Source: Kluyvera georgiana ATCC 51603 (GTDB lineage: Bacteria; Pseudomonadota; Gammaproteobacteria; Enterobacterales; Enterobacteriaceae). Taken from it: a stretch of DNA of 64,000 nucleotides. The stretch is from assembly GCF_001654985.1 (NCBI RefSeq), contig NZ_LXEU01000010.1, positions 47,384 through 111,383 of the forward strand, read 5' to 3'. Shown here one piece after another: positions 17,248 to 27,888 of this stretch. How positions within the stretch are numbered: the stretch's first letter is position 1; every line of letters begins with the position of its first letter. The notes below the pieces were generated by a model. That model was not told the DNA's origin and did no database searches. It saw only the letters and a program-made list of their open reading frames with translations. Made by a program: the position numbers and the translations under genes.

Positions 17248-18584
17248 CAACTTTATCGTTAGTTTTAACAGCAGTAGGTTCCGTTTTACTGCTGCTGTTT
17301 TTAGTCATGAAGGCGCGTATGCACGCTTTCCTGGCTTTGATGGTGGTTTCTATTGGTGCAGGGCTTTTCTCCGGTATGCCGTTGATTAAAATCGCGGAAA
17401 CCATGGAGAAAGGGATGGGCGGTACGCTGGGCTTCCTGGCTATCGTGGTCGCGCTGGGCGCGATGTTCGGCAAAATTTTGCATGAGACGGGCGCAGTCGA
17501 TCAGATTGCGGTCAAAATGCTGAAATCCTTCGGCCACAGCCGCGCGCACTATGCTATCGGTATCGCCGGTCTTATCTGTGCGCTGCCGCTGTTCTTTGAA
17601 GTGGCGATCGTGCTGCTGATTAGCGTCGCGTTCTCTATGGCGCGCCACACCGGGACGAACCTGGTGAAGCTGGTGATTCCGTTGTTTGCCGGTGTAGCCG
17701 CCGCGGCGGCGTTTCTGCTGCCGGGGCCCGCGCCAATGCTGCTGGCTTCCCAAATGCACGCCGACTTTGGCTGGATGATTCTGATTGGCCTGTGTGCGGC
17801 GATTCCGGGGATGATTATTGCCGGCCCGCTGTGGGGCAACTTTATCAGCCGCTACGTTGAGCTGAACATTCCTGATGACATTACCGAGCCGCACCTTGGC
17901 GAAGGCAAAATGCCGTCCTTCGGCTTTAGCCTGGCGCTAATTCTGCTGCCGCTGGTGCTGGTAGGCCTGAAAACGATCGCCGCGCGCTTTGTGCCGGTGG
18001 AGTCCGAAACCTATCAGTGGTTTGAATTTATCGGTCACCCATTCACCGCGATTCTGATTGCCTGCCTGGTGGCGATTTATGGCCTGGCGTTCCGTCAGGG
18101 CATGGCGAAAGACAAAGTGATGGCGATCTGCGGTGCGGCCCTGCAGCCTGCGGGGATTATTCTGCTGGTGATCGGTGCGGGCGGCGTGTTCAAACAGGTG
18201 CTGGTGGATTCCGGCGTCGGTCCGGCATTGGGCGAAGCCCTGACCGGGATGGGCCTGCCGATTGCGCTGACCTGCTTCATTCTGGCCGCTGCGGTACGTA
18301 TTATTCAGGGTTCCGCGACGGTTGCGTGTCTGACTGCGGTGGGCCTGGTGATGCCGGTGATTGAACAGCTGCATTACAGCGGCGCTCAGCTGGCGGCGCT
18401 GTCTATCTGTATCGGCGGCGGTTCTATCGTGGTGAGCCACGTGAACGACGCAGGCTTCTGGCTGTTCGGTAAGTTTACCGGCGCGACGGAAGCGCAGACG
18501 CTGAAAACCTGGACCATGATGGAAACCATTCTTGGTACGGTAGGCGCGATTGTCGGTATGATTGCGTTTACGCTGTTAAGTTAA
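17244..18584 (+). CDS. gntU: GntU, low-affinity gluconate permease
   Basis: Inner-membrane gluconate:H+ symporter of the GntP family, 446 residues with about a dozen hydrophobic segments spread over the whole length. Family-typical stretches include EKGMGGTLGFLAIVVALGAM near 50-75, GHSRAHYAIG near 100 and SHVNDAGFWLFGKF near 392-405. It starts with GTG overlapping the gntK stop. GntU is the low-affinity system; the high-affinity GntT is encoded at 42212-43528. Confidence 0.96.
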   Translation: MTTLSLVLTAVGSVLLLLFLVMKARMHAFLALMVVSIGAGLFSGMPLIKIAETMEKGMGGTLGFLAIVVALGAMFGKILHETGAVDQIAVKMLKSFGHSRAHYAIGIAGLICALPLFFEVAIVLLISVAFSMARHTGTNLVKLVIPLFAGVAAAAAFLLPGPAPMLLASQMHADFGWMILIGLCAAIPGMIIAGPLWGNFISRYVELNIPDDITEPHLGEGKMPSFGFSLALILLPLVLVGLKTIAARFVPVESETYQWFEFIGHPFTAILIACLVAIYGLAFRQGMAKDKVMAICGAALQPAGIILLVIGAGGVFKQVLVDSGVGPALGEALTGMGLPIALTCFILAAAVRIIQGSATVACLTAVGLVMPVIEQLHYSGAQLAALSICIGGGSIVVSHVNDAGFWLFGKFTGATEAQTLKTWTMMETILGTVGAIVGMIAFTLLS

Positions 18585-18596
18585 TGCACCACCCGT

Positions 18597-18680
18597 TGTA
18601 GGCCTGATAAGCGCAGCGCCATCAGGCCGTCCGGCGCATATTGCCGGATGGCGGCGTAAACGCCTTATCCGGCCTACAGA
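18597..18680. repeat. REP/BIME pair after gntU
   Basis: Two inverted REP units of the GCCTGATAAGCGCAGCGCC and GCCGGATGGCGGCGTAAACG types, with GTAGGCC and GGCCTAC ends. They lie between the convergent gntU and yhgN genes. Confidence 0.9.
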
Positions 18681-18690
18681 CGGTCTTTGG

Positions 18691-18710
18691 CCGGGCAATT
18701 GCCCGGTTTT
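18691..18710 (+). terminator. gntU terminator
   Basis: CCGGGCAATTGCCCGG is a perfect 16-base palindrome followed by TTTT on the plus strand. It slightly overlaps the last bases of yhgN. Confidence 0.75.
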
Positions 18711-19302
18711 ATCCCTTCATCCACATCCGAATGCCGTCCAGGAACATCTGGGTCGCCATCATCACCAGAATCAATCCCATCAGACGTTCTAACGCGTTAA
18801 CCCCTTTCTCGCCCAGCAGGCGCAGGAACAGCGACGACTGCAGCAAAATCACCACTGTGCCGCCCCAGGCAATCAGCAGCGCAATCACCAGGTGTGACAG
18901 ATTATTGGGATACTGATGCGACAGCAGCATCAGCGTTGCCAGCAGCGTCGGCCCGGCAACCAGCGGAATGGCAAGCGGGACAATAAACGGCTCTTCACCC
19001 GCCGGCAGCCCCGAGCTGTTTCCCGTCGCGCTGGGGAAAATCATCTTAATGGCAATCAGGAATAAAATGATGCCGCCGGAGATGGAGACCGTCTCGGCGC
19101 GCAGGTTTAAAAACGCCAGAATCTTCTCGCCCGCGAAGAGAAAAATCAGCATCAGCAGGAGTGCGATTAAAAGCTCACGTATCATGATCGCTTTGCGGCG
19201 CTTGGGTTCCGTGTGTTTTAGCACCGACATAAAAATGGGCAAATTTCCCAGTGGATCCATAATCAGGATCAATAAAACAGCGGCGGAAAAGATTTCACTC
19301 AT
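18709..19302 (-). CDS. yhgN: YhgN, MarC-family inner-membrane protein
   Basis: A 197-residue integral membrane protein of the MarC/UPF0056 family, the same length as in E. coli. Six hydrophobic segments are visible, including 5-25, 40-62, 68-90, 108-128, 138-160 and 172-192. It carries the family motif LILIMDPLGNLPIF near the N-terminus and PLAIPLVAGPTLLATLM in the middle. The family has no firmly established transport substrate. It is divergent from asd. Confidence 0.93.
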   Translation of the reverse strand: MSEIFSAAVLLILIMDPLGNLPIFMSVLKHTEPKRRKAIMIRELLIALLLMLIFLFAGEKILAFLNLRAETVSISGGIILFLIAIKMIFPSATGNSSGLPAGEEPFIVPLAIPLVAGPTLLATLMLLSHQYPNNLSHLVIALLIAWGGTVVILLQSSLFLRLLGEKGVNALERLMGLILVMMATQMFLDGIRMWMKG

Positions 19303-19534
19303 GACTCAAATTCCCTGATAATTGTTGTGGAATTTCTGCTCTACACATCGTCTTCGTTGCGGAGTTCAACGTAGAAAAATGTGACCCCTATAGCAGGGGG
19401 AATAAGTTGCATTTCTGATTGCTACGCAATCATTGATTAATTTCACTTGCGACTTTAGCTGCTTTTTGTAATGTGAAGGGATGCCCAGTGGAACTGGTAA
19501 GCAATAACAGCACATATCTGCAGGAAAATTCGTT

Positions 19535-20641
19535 ATGAAAAATGTTGGTTTTATCGGCTGGCGCGGGATGGTCGGCTCTGTACTCATGCAACGCATGGTT
19601 GAAGAGCGCGACTTTGACGCCATTCGCCCGGTCTTCTTCTCCACCTCTCAGTTAGGTCAAGCTGCGCCGTCGTTCGGCGGCACCACCGGTGGTAAGCTTC
19701 AGGACGCCTACGATCTTGAAGCGCTGAAGGCGCTCGACATTATTGTTACCTGTCAGGGCGGCGATTATACCAACGAAATCTATCCTAAGCTGCGTGAAAG
19801 CGGCTGGCAGGGTTACTGGATTGACGCAGCCTCCTCGCTGCGCATGAAAGATGACGCCATCATTATTCTCGACCCGGTGAACCAGCAGGTCATCACCGAC
19901 GGTCTGAACAACGGGATTAAAACCTTTGTCGGCGGCAACTGCACCGTCAGCCTGATGCTGATGTCGCTGGGCGGCCTGTTTGCCAACGATCTGGTTGAGT
20001 GGGCCTCGGTCGCTACCTATCAGGCGGCTTCCGGCGGCGGCGCGCGCCATATGCGCGAGCTGCTGACCCAAATGGGTCTGCTGCATAATCACGTCGCCAG
20101 CGAACTGGCCGACCCGGCTTCCGCCATCCTCGACATCGAACGCAAAGTCACCACGTTGACCCGCAGCGGCGATCTGCCGGTCGATAACTTTGGCGTCCCG
20201 CTGGCGGGCGGCCTGATTCCGTGGATCGACAAGCAGCTCGACAACGGCCAGAGCCGTGAAGAGTGGAAAGGCCAGGCGGAAACCAACAAAATTCTCGCGA
20301 CCTCCTCGGTTATTCCGGTGGATGGGTTATGCGTACGTATCGGCGCGCTGCGCTGCCACAGCCAGGCATTCACCCTGAAATTGAAAAAAGATATTTCCAT
20401 AAGTTCTGTGGAGGAATTACTGGCTGCGCACAATCCGTGGGCGAAAGTGGTGCCAAACGATCGTGAAATCACGATGCGCGAACTCACCCCGGCGGCGGTC
20501 ACCGGTACGCTGACCACGCCAGTTGGGCGTTTGCGCAAACTGAATATGGGGCCGGAATACCTGTCAGCGTTCACCGTTGGCGACCAGCTCCTGTGGGGCG
20601 CAGCCGAGCCGCTGCGTCGTATGCTACGTCAATTGGCGTAA
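19535..20641 (+). CDS. asd: Aspartate-semialdehyde dehydrogenase
   Basis: Reduces beta-aspartyl phosphate to aspartate semialdehyde with NADPH, the branch-point step to lysine, diaminopimelate, threonine and methionine. The NADP-binding N-terminus is [15 protein letters not shown]. The catalytic cysteine is Cys136 in GGNCTVSL, with the active-site histidine in LRCHSQAF near residue 275. It is 368 residues against 367 in E. coli, the extra residue lying in TTGGKLQD. Weak GGAAAA precedes the ATG. It has its own terminator, so it is monocistronic. Confidence 0.98.
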   Translation: MKNVGFIGWRGMVGSVLMQRMVEERDFDAIRPVFFSTSQLGQAAPSFGGTTGGKLQDAYDLEALKALDIIVTCQGGDYTNEIYPKLRESGWQGYWIDAASSLRMKDDAIIILDPVNQQVITDGLNNGIKTFVGGNCTVSLMLMSLGGLFANDLVEWASVATYQAASGGGARHMRELLTQMGLLHNHVASELADPASAILDIERKVTTLTRSGDLPVDNFGVPLAGGLIPWIDKQLDNGQSREEWKGQAETNKILATSSVIPVDGLCVRIGALRCHSQAFTLKLKKDISISSVEELLAAHNPWAKVVPNDREITMRELTPAAVTGTLTTPVGRLRKLNMGPEYLSAFTVGDQLLWGAAEPLRRMLRQLA

Positions 20642-20657
20642 ACATTTATTCATCGAT

Positions 20658-20685
20658 GAGGGGTGGCAAACCACCCCTTTTTTTT
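20658..20685 (+). terminator. asd terminator
   Basis: GGGGTGG and CCACCCC stem with a CAAA loop, followed by eight T. Confidence 0.92.
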
Positions 20686-20788
20686 GCGTAATACAAGGGA
20701 GTAAACGCAGTTATGTCTATTTTTCTCTCAGGAGTCAGGTAAAGCGTTGACTATGCTTTAATCAAGGTCTGTCACCTTGACTGAAGGT

Positions 20789-20833
20789 TGAACGGGGCCG
20801 AGAGAGGCACACAACTTCGTGCCGCACCGTTCA
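20789..20833 (+). promoter_or_regulatory. Stem-loop in the glgB leader
   Basis: TGAACGG (20789-20795) pairs with CCGTTCA (20827-20833), enclosing a second stem GGCAC (20806-20810) with GTGCC (20819-20823). No T-run follows, so it is not an ordinary terminator. It ends about 60 bases before the glgB start and may be a folded 5' untranslated region. Its role is unknown. Confidence 0.4.
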
Positions 20834-20894
20834 GGTCACAAATGTCGCCATTTAAATTGGATTGAGGCGATACAAAAACTAAGGATGATGAAGC

Positions 20895-23081
20895 ATGTCT
20901 GATCGTGTTGATAGAGACGTGATTAATGCACTGATCGCAGGCCATTTTGCGGATCCTTTTTCCGTACTGGGGATGCACAGAACGGAAGCAGGGCTGGAAG
21001 TCCGGGCGTTACTGCCTGACGCGACCGACGTTTGGGTGATTGAACCCAAAACCGGGCGCAAAGTGGGCAAGCTGGAGTGCGTGGACTCACGCGGTTTCTT
21101 TTGTGGCATTCTGCCGCGTCGTAAAAATTTCTTCCGCTATCAGTTGGCTGTCGTTTGGCATGGCCAACAGAATCTTATTGATGACCCCTATAGCTTTGGC
21201 CCATTGCTCCAGGAAATGGATGCATGGTTGCTGTCCGAAGGTACCCACCTGCGCCCGTATGAAACACTGGGCGCGCATGCGGACACCATGGACGGCGTTA
21301 CCGGGACACGTTTTGCCGTTTGGGCGCCTAATGCCCAGCGCGTCTCCGTCGTCGGGCAGTTCAACTACTGGGACGGCCGCCGTCACCCGATGCGTCTGCG
21401 TCGGGAAACCGGAATTTGGGAGCTGTTCATCCCCGGCGCGCATAACGGTCAGCTGTATAAGTTCGAGATGATCGACGCTCGCGGCGCGCTGCGGATTAAA
21501 GCAGACCCTTATGCCTTTGAAGCACAGATGCGCCCGGAAACGGCATCGCTAATCTGCGGGCTACCGCCAAAAGTTGAGCAGAGCGAAGAACGCAAAGAAG
21601 CCAACCAGTTCGACGCGCCTATCTCTATCTACGAGGTGCACCTGGGTTCCTGGCGCCGTCATACCGACAACAACTACTGGCTGAGCTACCGCGAGCTGGC
21701 CGAGCAGCTGGTGCCGTACGCTAAATGGATGGGCTTTACCCATCTGGAGCTGCTGCCGGTTAACGAGCACCCGTTTGACGGCAGCTGGGGCTATCAGCCA
21801 ACCGGGCTGTATGCGCCGACCCGCCGCTTCGGTACGCGCGAAGATTTCCGCTACTTTATCAACGCCGCGCACGCCGCCGGTCTGAACGTCATTCTTGACT
21901 GGGTTCCGGGGCACTTCCCGTCGGATGACTTCGCGCTGGCCGAGTTTGACGGTACCAACCTGTACGAGCACAGCGACCCGCGTGAAGGCTACCATCAGGA
22001 CTGGAATACCCTGATTTATAACTATGGCCGCCGTGAAGTGAGTAACTTCCTGACGGGCAACGCCCTGTACTGGGTGGAGCGCTTCGGTATTGATGCGCTG
22101 CGCGTCGATGCGGTGGCGTCAATGATTTACCGCGACTACTCTCGTAAAGAGGGCGAGTGGATCCCGAACGAGTTCGGTGGCCGCGAAAACCTTGAAGCGA
22201 TTGAGTTTCTGCGTCAGACCAACCGCGTGTTGGGCGAGCAGGTTCCCGGCGCGGTGAGTATGGCGGAAGAGTCGACCGACTTTGCCGGCGTCTCACGCCC
22301 GTCCGATATGGGTGGCCTGGGCTTCTGGTTTAAGTGGAACCTGGGCTGGATGCACGACACCCTGGACTACATGAAGCTCGATCCGGTTCATCGCCAGTAC
22401 CATCACGACAAAATGACCTTCGGCATGCTGTACAACTACACGGAAAACTTCGTGTTGCCGTTATCGCATGACGAAGTGGTCCACGGTAAAAAATCCATTC
22501 TTGACCGTATGCCGGGCGACGCGTGGCAGAAGTTCGCCAACCTGCGCGCCTACTACGGCTGGATGTTCGCTTTCCCGGGCAAAAAGCTGCTGTTTATGGG
22601 CGATGAGTTTGCTCAGGGCCGTGAATGGAACTTTGACGGCAGCCTCGACTGGCATCTGCTGGAGGGCGACGATAACTGGCATCACGGGGTACAGCGTCTG
22701 GTGCGCGACCTCAACCATACCTATCGTCACCATAAAGCGATGCACGAGCTGGACTTTGACCCGTACGGGTTCGAGTGGCTGGTGGTTGATGACCACGCGC
22801 GTTCGGTATTCGCCTTTGTCCGCCGCGACAAAGCCGGGAACGAAGTGATTGTGGTCAGTAACTTTACGCCGGTACCGCGCCACGACTATCGCTTCGGCAT
22901 TAATCAGCCGGGCCGCTGGCGTGAAGTGCTGAATACCGATTCCGCCCATTACCACGGTAGCAACGCCGGTAACGGCGGCGTGGTGCACAGCGATAATCTC
23001 GAAAGCCACGGTCGCCCGCAGTCGCTGAGCCTGACGCTGCCGCCGCTGTCGACTATCTGGCTGGTACGGGAAGGGGATTAA
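20895..23081 (+). CDS. glgB: GlgB, 1,4-alpha-glucan branching enzyme
   Basis: Introduces alpha-1,6 branches into glycogen. It has 728 residues, the E. coli length. An N-terminal carbohydrate-binding region precedes the CBM48-like segment [20 protein letters not shown] (about 135-155) and a GH13 barrel. Catalytic residues are Asp405 (DALRVDAV), Glu458 (AEEST) and Asp526 (SHDEV). A C-terminal beta domain ends the protein. It opens the glgBXCAP operon, with glgX starting four bases after the stop. A good purine-rich site (AAGGATGATG) precedes the start. Confidence 0.98.
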   Translation: MSDRVDRDVINALIAGHFADPFSVLGMHRTEAGLEVRALLPDATDVWVIEPKTGRKVGKLECVDSRGFFCGILPRRKNFFRYQLAVVWHGQQNLIDDPYSFGPLLQEMDAWLLSEGTHLRPYETLGAHADTMDGVTGTRFAVWAPNAQRVSVVGQFNYWDGRRHPMRLRRETGIWELFIPGAHNGQLYKFEMIDARGALRIKADPYAFEAQMRPETASLICGLPPKVEQSEERKEANQFDAPISIYEVHLGSWRRHTDNNYWLSYRELAEQLVPYAKWMGFTHLELLPVNEHPFDGSWGYQPTGLYAPTRRFGTREDFRYFINAAHAAGLNVILDWVPGHFPSDDFALAEFDGTNLYEHSDPREGYHQDWNTLIYNYGRREVSNFLTGNALYWVERFGIDALRVDAVASMIYRDYSRKEGEWIPNEFGGRENLEAIEFLRQTNRVLGEQVPGAVSMAEESTDFAGVSRPSDMGGLGFWFKWNLGWMHDTLDYMKLDPVHRQYHHDKMTFGMLYNYTENFVLPLSHDEVVHGKKSILDRMPGDAWQKFANLRAYYGWMFAFPGKKLLFMGDEFAQGREWNFDGSLDWHLLEGDDNWHHGVQRLVRDLNHTYRHHKAMHELDFDPYGFEWLVVDDHARSVFAFVRRDKAGNEVIVVSNFTPVPRHDYRFGINQPGRWREVLNTDSAHYHGSNAGNGGVVHSDNLESHGRPQSLSLTLPPLSTIWLVREGD

Positions 23082-23085
23082 CCAC

Positions 23086-25062
23086 ATGGGGCAACTCGCA
23101 GCAGGGAAACCCGCGCCGCTCGGCGCCAGCTTTGACGGCGAGGGCGTGAACTTCACGCTTTTTTCGGCGCATGCCCAGCGGGTAGAACTCTGCGTGTTTG
23201 ACGCGCAGGGCAACGAGTCGCGCTATGACCTTCCCGCCCGGAGCGGCGACGTCTGGCACGGCTATTTGCCTTATGCGGGCCCCGGCTTACGTTACGGTTA
23301 TCGGGTGTATGGTCCGTGGGATCCGCAGCAGGGCTACCGCTTTAACCCGGCAAAGCTGCTGCTCGACCCGTGCTGTTTTCGCGCCGAGGGCGACCCGGTA
23401 GACGACCCGCGTTTTCACGATGGCTACGACGCGCCGGATGAACGCGACAGCGCGCCGGTAGCGCCAAAATCGGTGGTCGTAGACTTAGCCTACGACTGGC
23501 AGGACGACGCCGCACCGCGCACCGCGTGGGGCAAAACCGTTATCTACGAAGCGCACGTCAAAGGGCTGACCCTGCGCCACCCGGGGCTGCCGGATGCCAT
23601 CCGCGGTACCTATAAGGCGCTGGGCCACCCGGTGATGATCGACTACTTCAAGCGGCTTGGCATCACGGCGCTGGAGCTGCTGCCGGTGGCGCATTTTGCC
23701 AGCGAACAGCGTCTACTGCGGATGGGGCTGCGCAACTACTGGGGCTACAACCCGCTGGCGATGTTTGCTCTGTCGCCGCGTTACGCCAGCGCGCCCGAGC
23801 ACGCGCTGGACGAGTTTCGCGATGCGGTAAAAGCGCTGCATCAGGCCGGTATCGAGGTGATCCTCGATGTGGTGCTGAATCACAGCGCCGAGTTGGATCT
23901 GCATTGTCAGACCTTCTCGCTGCGGGGGATTGATAACCGCAGCTATTATTGGTTGAGAGAAGATGGCGATTATCACAACTGGACGGGCTGCGGCAACACG
24001 CTGAATCTCAGTCACCCGGGCGTCGTGGAGTACGCCCGTCAGTGCCTGCGGTTCTGGGTTGACGTGTGCCACGTTGATGGTTTTCGTTTTGATTTAGCGT
24101 CGGTGATTGGCCGTACGCCGGGCTATCGTCAGGATGCGCCGCTGTTTAAGGCTATCCATGACGACCCGGTACTGTCGACGGTGAAGCTGATTGCTGAACC
24201 GTGGGATATCGGCGACGGTGGCTACCAGGTGGGGAACTTCCCGCCCGGTTTCAGCGAGTGGAATGACCGTTTCCGTGATGCTATGCGTCGCTTCTGGCTT
24301 GAGGAGTCGCTGTCGCTGGGGGAATTTGCCCAGCGCTTCGCCGCCTCTAGCGACGTCTTTCAGCATCAGGAGAGGCAACCGCACGCCGCCATCAACCTGG
24401 TCACCGCTCACGATGGCTTCACCCTGCGCGATTGTGTGAGCTTCAACAATAAGCACAACGACGCCAACGGCGAAGAGAATCGTGACGGAACCAGCAATAA
24501 CCATAGCAATAATCATGGTATCGAAGGATTGGAAGCAAACCTGGATGTAATGGCGCGTCGGCAGGGTAGCGTTCAGGCGCTGCTGACAACGCTGCTGTTA
24601 TCGCAGGGAACGCCAATGTTGCTGGCCGGTGACGAACACGGTCACAGCCAGCAAGGTAACAACAATGCCTACTGCCAGGACAATTCGTTGACCTGGCTTG
24701 ATTGGGAAAATGCGGATGATGCGCTGACCGACTTTACCGCCGCTCTAATCCATCTGCGCCAGCAAATTCCGGCTTTAACGGAGGATCGCTGGTGGCAGGA
24801 GGGCGACGGCAACGTGCAATGGCTCAATCAGGACGCGCAGCCGCTGTCTGCCGAGGAGTGGCAGCACGGGGCGCGCCGGATGCAGATTCTGCTTTCCGAT
24901 CGCTGGCTCATTACGCTCAATGCGACGCAGAACGTGGCAAACCTGAAGTTACCCGTGGGGGAATGGCGCGCCGTTCCTCCATTTACCGGCGATGAAGCGC
25001 CGGTCGTCATGGCTGTCTGGCATGGGCCTGCGCACGGAGTGTGCGTATTTCAAAGGTCATAG
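23086..25062 (+). CDS. glgX: GlgX, glycogen debranching enzyme
   Basis: Isoamylase-type enzyme that hydrolyses the alpha-1,6 bonds of limit dextrins left by glycogen phosphorylase. It has 658 residues. An N-terminal CBM48 domain ([20 protein letters not shown]) is followed by a GH13 barrel with catalytic Asp near 336 (GFRFDLAS), Glu near 371 (AEPWD) and Asp near 443 (AHDGF). [19 protein letters not shown] is a family signature. It is immediately downstream of glgB and appears co-transcribed with it. Confidence 0.97.
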   Translation: MGQLAAGKPAPLGASFDGEGVNFTLFSAHAQRVELCVFDAQGNESRYDLPARSGDVWHGYLPYAGPGLRYGYRVYGPWDPQQGYRFNPAKLLLDPCCFRAEGDPVDDPRFHDGYDAPDERDSAPVAPKSVVVDLAYDWQDDAAPRTAWGKTVIYEAHVKGLTLRHPGLPDAIRGTYKALGHPVMIDYFKRLGITALELLPVAHFASEQRLLRMGLRNYWGYNPLAMFALSPRYASAPEHALDEFRDAVKALHQAGIEVILDVVLNHSAELDLHCQTFSLRGIDNRSYYWLREDGDYHNWTGCGNTLNLSHPGVVEYARQCLRFWVDVCHVDGFRFDLASVIGRTPGYRQDAPLFKAIHDDPVLSTVKLIAEPWDIGDGGYQVGNFPPGFSEWNDRFRDAMRRFWLEESLSLGEFAQRFAASSDVFQHQERQPHAAINLVTAHDGFTLRDCVSFNNKHNDANGEENRDGTSNNHSNNHGIEGLEANLDVMARRQGSVQALLTTLLLSQGTPMLLAGDEHGHSQQGNNNAYCQDNSLTWLDWENADDALTDFTAALIHLRQQIPALTEDRWWQEGDGNVQWLNQDAQPLSAEEWQHGARRMQILLSDRWLITLNATQNVANLKLPVGEWRAVPPFTGDEAPVVMAVWHGPAHGVCVFQRS

Positions 25063-25080
25063 TCTCTGAATTACCCGGAA

Positions 25081-25142
25081 CCCCGCACCTGTGCGGGGAC
25101 TACCTAATAACCCGGAAGGACGAGCAACAAAAGGAGTTAATC
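25081..25142 (+). promoter_or_regulatory. glgC leader: hairpin and CsrA-type GGA motifs
   Basis: CCCCGCA and TGCGGGG form a 7-bp hairpin around CCTG at 25081-25098. GGA motifs follow at 25097, 25114, 25118 and 25133, the last inside the ribosome site AAGGAG. In E. coli the glgC leader is a classic CsrA target with GGA motifs including the Shine-Dalgarno. I infer that CsrA represses glgCAP translation here also. Confidence 0.55.
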
Positions 25143-26438
25143 ATGGTTAGGCTAGAAAAAAACGATCCCTTAATGCTGGCTCGCCAGTTACCTATCAAAT
25201 CCGTCGCCCTGATTCTGGCGGGCGGACGCGGAACGCGATTAAAGGATCTCACCAATAAACGGGCAAAACCCGCTGTCCACTTCGGCGGTAAATTCCGCAT
25301 TATCGACTTTGCATTATCTAACTGCCTGAACTCCGGGATCCGCCGTATCGGCGTGATTACGCAGTACCAGTCCCACACGCTGGTGCAGCACATCCAGCGC
25401 GGCTGGTCCTTCTTCAGCGAAGAGATGAACGAATTTGTGGATCTGCTGCCGGCTCAGCAGCGGATGCACGGTGAAAACTGGTATCGCGGTACCGCCGATG
25501 CGGTGACCCAGAACCTCGACATTATTCGCCGCTATAAAGCGGAGTATGTGGTGATCCTCGCCGGTGACCACATCTACAAACAAGATTACTCGCGCATGCT
25601 GATCGACCACGTCGAAAAAGGCGCGCGTTGCACCGTGGCGTGCATTCCGGTGCCCATTGAAGAGGCATCGGCGTTCGGCGTCATGGCGGTTGACGAAAAC
25701 GACAAGATTATCGACTTCGTGGAAAAACCGGCTAACCCGCCGGCCATGCCGAGTGACCCAAGCAAATCGCTCGCCAGCATGGGTATCTATGTCTTTGATG
25801 CGGATTACCTTTATGAACTGCTGGAGCAGGATGACGTCAACGAAAATTCCAGCCACGACTTCGGCAAAGATTTAATTCCGTTAATTACCAAAGCTGGCGC
25901 GGCTTATGCACATCCTTTCCCGCTGTCCTGCGTACAGTCCGACCCGGATGCCGAACCGTACTGGCGCGATGTGGGAACGCTGGAAGCCTACTGGAAAGCG
26001 AACCTCGACCTGGCGTCGGTGACCCCTGAGCTGGATATGTACGATCAGCACTGGCCTATCCGTACCCATATGGAGTCCCTGCCTCCGGCGAAGTTCGTCC
26101 AGGACCGCTCCGGCAGCCACGGCATGACCCTGAACTCGCTGGTCTCCGGCGGCTGTATTATTTCCGGTTCGGTGGTGGTGCAGTCGGTGCTGTTCCCGCG
26201 CGTGCGCGTGAACTCGTTCTGTAACATTGATTCGGCAGTCTTACTGCCAGACGTGTGGGTTGGGCGCTCCTCACGCCTGCGTCGCTGCGTCATCGACCGG
26301 GCCTGCGTGATTCCAGAAGGCATGGTGATCGGTGAAGATGCGGAAGAGGATGCGCGTCGCTTCTACCGTTCAGAAGAAGGGATCGTGCTGGTAACGCGCG
26401 AGATGTTGCGGCAGCTGGGGTACAAACAGGAGCGATAA
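25143..26438 (+). CDS. glgC: GlgC, ADP-glucose pyrophosphorylase
   Basis: Makes ADP-glucose from glucose-1-phosphate and ATP, the committed, allosterically controlled step of glycogen synthesis. It has 431 residues starting at [18 protein letters not shown] longer frame extends back into glgX, but the AAGGAG site and family length favour this start. The nucleotide motif [19 protein letters not shown] is at about 28-46, and a C-terminal left-handed beta-helix lies from about residue 300. The last base of its stop is shared with the glgA start. Confidence 0.98.
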   Translation: MVRLEKNDPLMLARQLPIKSVALILAGGRGTRLKDLTNKRAKPAVHFGGKFRIIDFALSNCLNSGIRRIGVITQYQSHTLVQHIQRGWSFFSEEMNEFVDLLPAQQRMHGENWYRGTADAVTQNLDIIRRYKAEYVVILAGDHIYKQDYSRMLIDHVEKGARCTVACIPVPIEEASAFGVMAVDENDKIIDFVEKPANPPAMPSDPSKSLASMGIYVFDADYLYELLEQDDVNENSSHDFGKDLIPLITKAGAAYAHPFPLSCVQSDPDAEPYWRDVGTLEAYWKANLDLASVTPELDMYDQHWPIRTHMESLPPAKFVQDRSGSHGMTLNSLVSGGCIISGSVVVQSVLFPRVRVNSFCNIDSAVLLPDVWVGRSSRLRRCVIDRACVIPEGMVIGEDAEEDARRFYRSEEGIVLVTREMLRQLGYKQER

Positions 26439-27871
26439 TGCAGGTTTTACACGTTTGTTCAGAGATGTTCCCGTTATTAAAAACGGGTGGCCTTGCGGAT
26501 GTGATCGGCGCGCTGCCGGCGGCACAGATTGCCGAAGGGACTGACGCTCGCGTGCTGTTACCCGCGTTTCCGGATATCCGCCGCGGGATTACGGATGCCA
26601 AAGTGGTGACGCGTCGTGATACGTTCGCCGGGCGCATTACGCTGCTGTTCGGCCACTATAACGGCGTTGGTATTTACCTGATTGATGCGCCGCATCTCTA
26701 CGATCGCCCTGGGAGCCCGTATCACGATACGCACCTGAACGCCTATCCCGATAACGTGAAGCGCTTTGCGCTGCTGGGCTGGGTGGGCAGTGAAATGGCC
26801 TGCGGCCTGGATCCGTTCTGGCGTCCGGACGTGGTGCATGCCCACGACTGGCACGCGGGCCTGGCCCCGGCCTATCTGGCGGCCCGCGGTCGCCCGGCGA
26901 AATCGGTGTTTACGGTACATAATCTGGCGTATCAGGGGCTGTTTTACAGCCACCATATGGATGAAATCCAGCTGCCGGCAGAATACTTCAACATGCACGG
27001 GCTGGAATTCCACGGGCAGATTTCGTTCCTGAAAGCGGGGCTGTTCTTCGCGGATCATATTACCGCCGTCAGCCCAACCTACGCCCGGGAGATTACCGAA
27101 CCGCAGTTTGCCTACGGTATGGAAGGGCTGCTGCGTCAGCGGCATAAAGAAGGCCGTCTGTCGGGGATTCTCAACGGCGTGGATGACAACGTCTGGAGTC
27201 CGGAAAAAGACCTGTTGCTGCCAGCAAGCTATAGTCGCGATACGCTAGAGAAGAAAGCGGAGAATAAACGGCAGCTGCAGATTGCGATGGGGCTGAAGGT
27301 CAGCGACACCGCGCCGCTGTTTGCCGTGGTCAGCCGCCTCACCAGCCAGAAAGGGCTGGATCTGGTGCTGGAAGCCCTGCCGGGCCTGCTGGAGCAGGGC
27401 GGTCAGTTGGCGCTGTTAGGCGCAGGCGATCCGGTATTGCAGGAAGGTTTTCTCGCCGCCGCCGCGGAACATCCGGGGCAGGTGGGGGTACAGATTGGCT
27501 ACCACGAAGCGTTCTCGCACCGCATTATTGGCGGCGCGGATGTCATCCTGGTGCCGAGCCGCTTTGAGCCATGCGGCTTAACGCAGCTTTACGGTTTGAA
27601 GTACGGCACGCTGCCGTTGGTCCGTCGCACCGGCGGTCTGGCGGATACCGTGGCGGATAGCTCGCTGGAAAACCTGGCTGACGGTATCGCCAGCGGTTTT
27701 GTCTTTGAAGACAGCAACGCCTGGTCGCTGCTCAGAGCCATCCGCCGTGCTTTCGTATTATGGTCTCGTCCGTCGCTCTGGCGCTATGTACAACGTCAGG
27801 CGATGAACATGGATTTTAGCTGGCAGGTTGCTGCACACGCTTATCGTGAGCTTTACCAACGCCTGATCTAA
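26438..27871 (+). CDS. glgA: GlgA, glycogen synthase
   Basis: Transfers glucose from ADP-glucose to the growing alpha-1,4 glucan. It has 477 residues as in E. coli, GT5 family with a GT-B fold. The ADP-glucose motif [10 protein letters not shown] includes Lys15. The second-domain motif [17 protein letters not shown] is near residues 374-391, containing the conserved E-x7-E region. It overlaps glgC by one base (TAATG) and is followed after 17 bp by glgP. Confidence 0.98.
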   Translation: MQVLHVCSEMFPLLKTGGLADVIGALPAAQIAEGTDARVLLPAFPDIRRGITDAKVVTRRDTFAGRITLLFGHYNGVGIYLIDAPHLYDRPGSPYHDTHLNAYPDNVKRFALLGWVGSEMACGLDPFWRPDVVHAHDWHAGLAPAYLAARGRPAKSVFTVHNLAYQGLFYSHHMDEIQLPAEYFNMHGLEFHGQISFLKAGLFFADHITAVSPTYAREITEPQFAYGMEGLLRQRHKEGRLSGILNGVDDNVWSPEKDLLLPASYSRDTLEKKAENKRQLQIAMGLKVSDTAPLFAVVSRLTSQKGLDLVLEALPGLLEQGGQLALLGAGDPVLQEGFLAAAAEHPGQVGVQIGYHEAFSHRIIGGADVILVPSRFEPCGLTQLYGLKYGTLPLVRRTGGLADTVADSSLENLADGIASGFVFEDSNAWSLLRAIRRAFVLWSRPSLWRYVQRQAMNMDFSWQVAAHAYRELYQRLI

Positions 27872-27888
27872 CTACGGGGATCTGAGTT

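Noticed and set aside
25041..25142. Upstream extension of glgC into glgX
   Set aside because: It overlaps glgX, and the AAGGAG site plus family length support the start at 25143.
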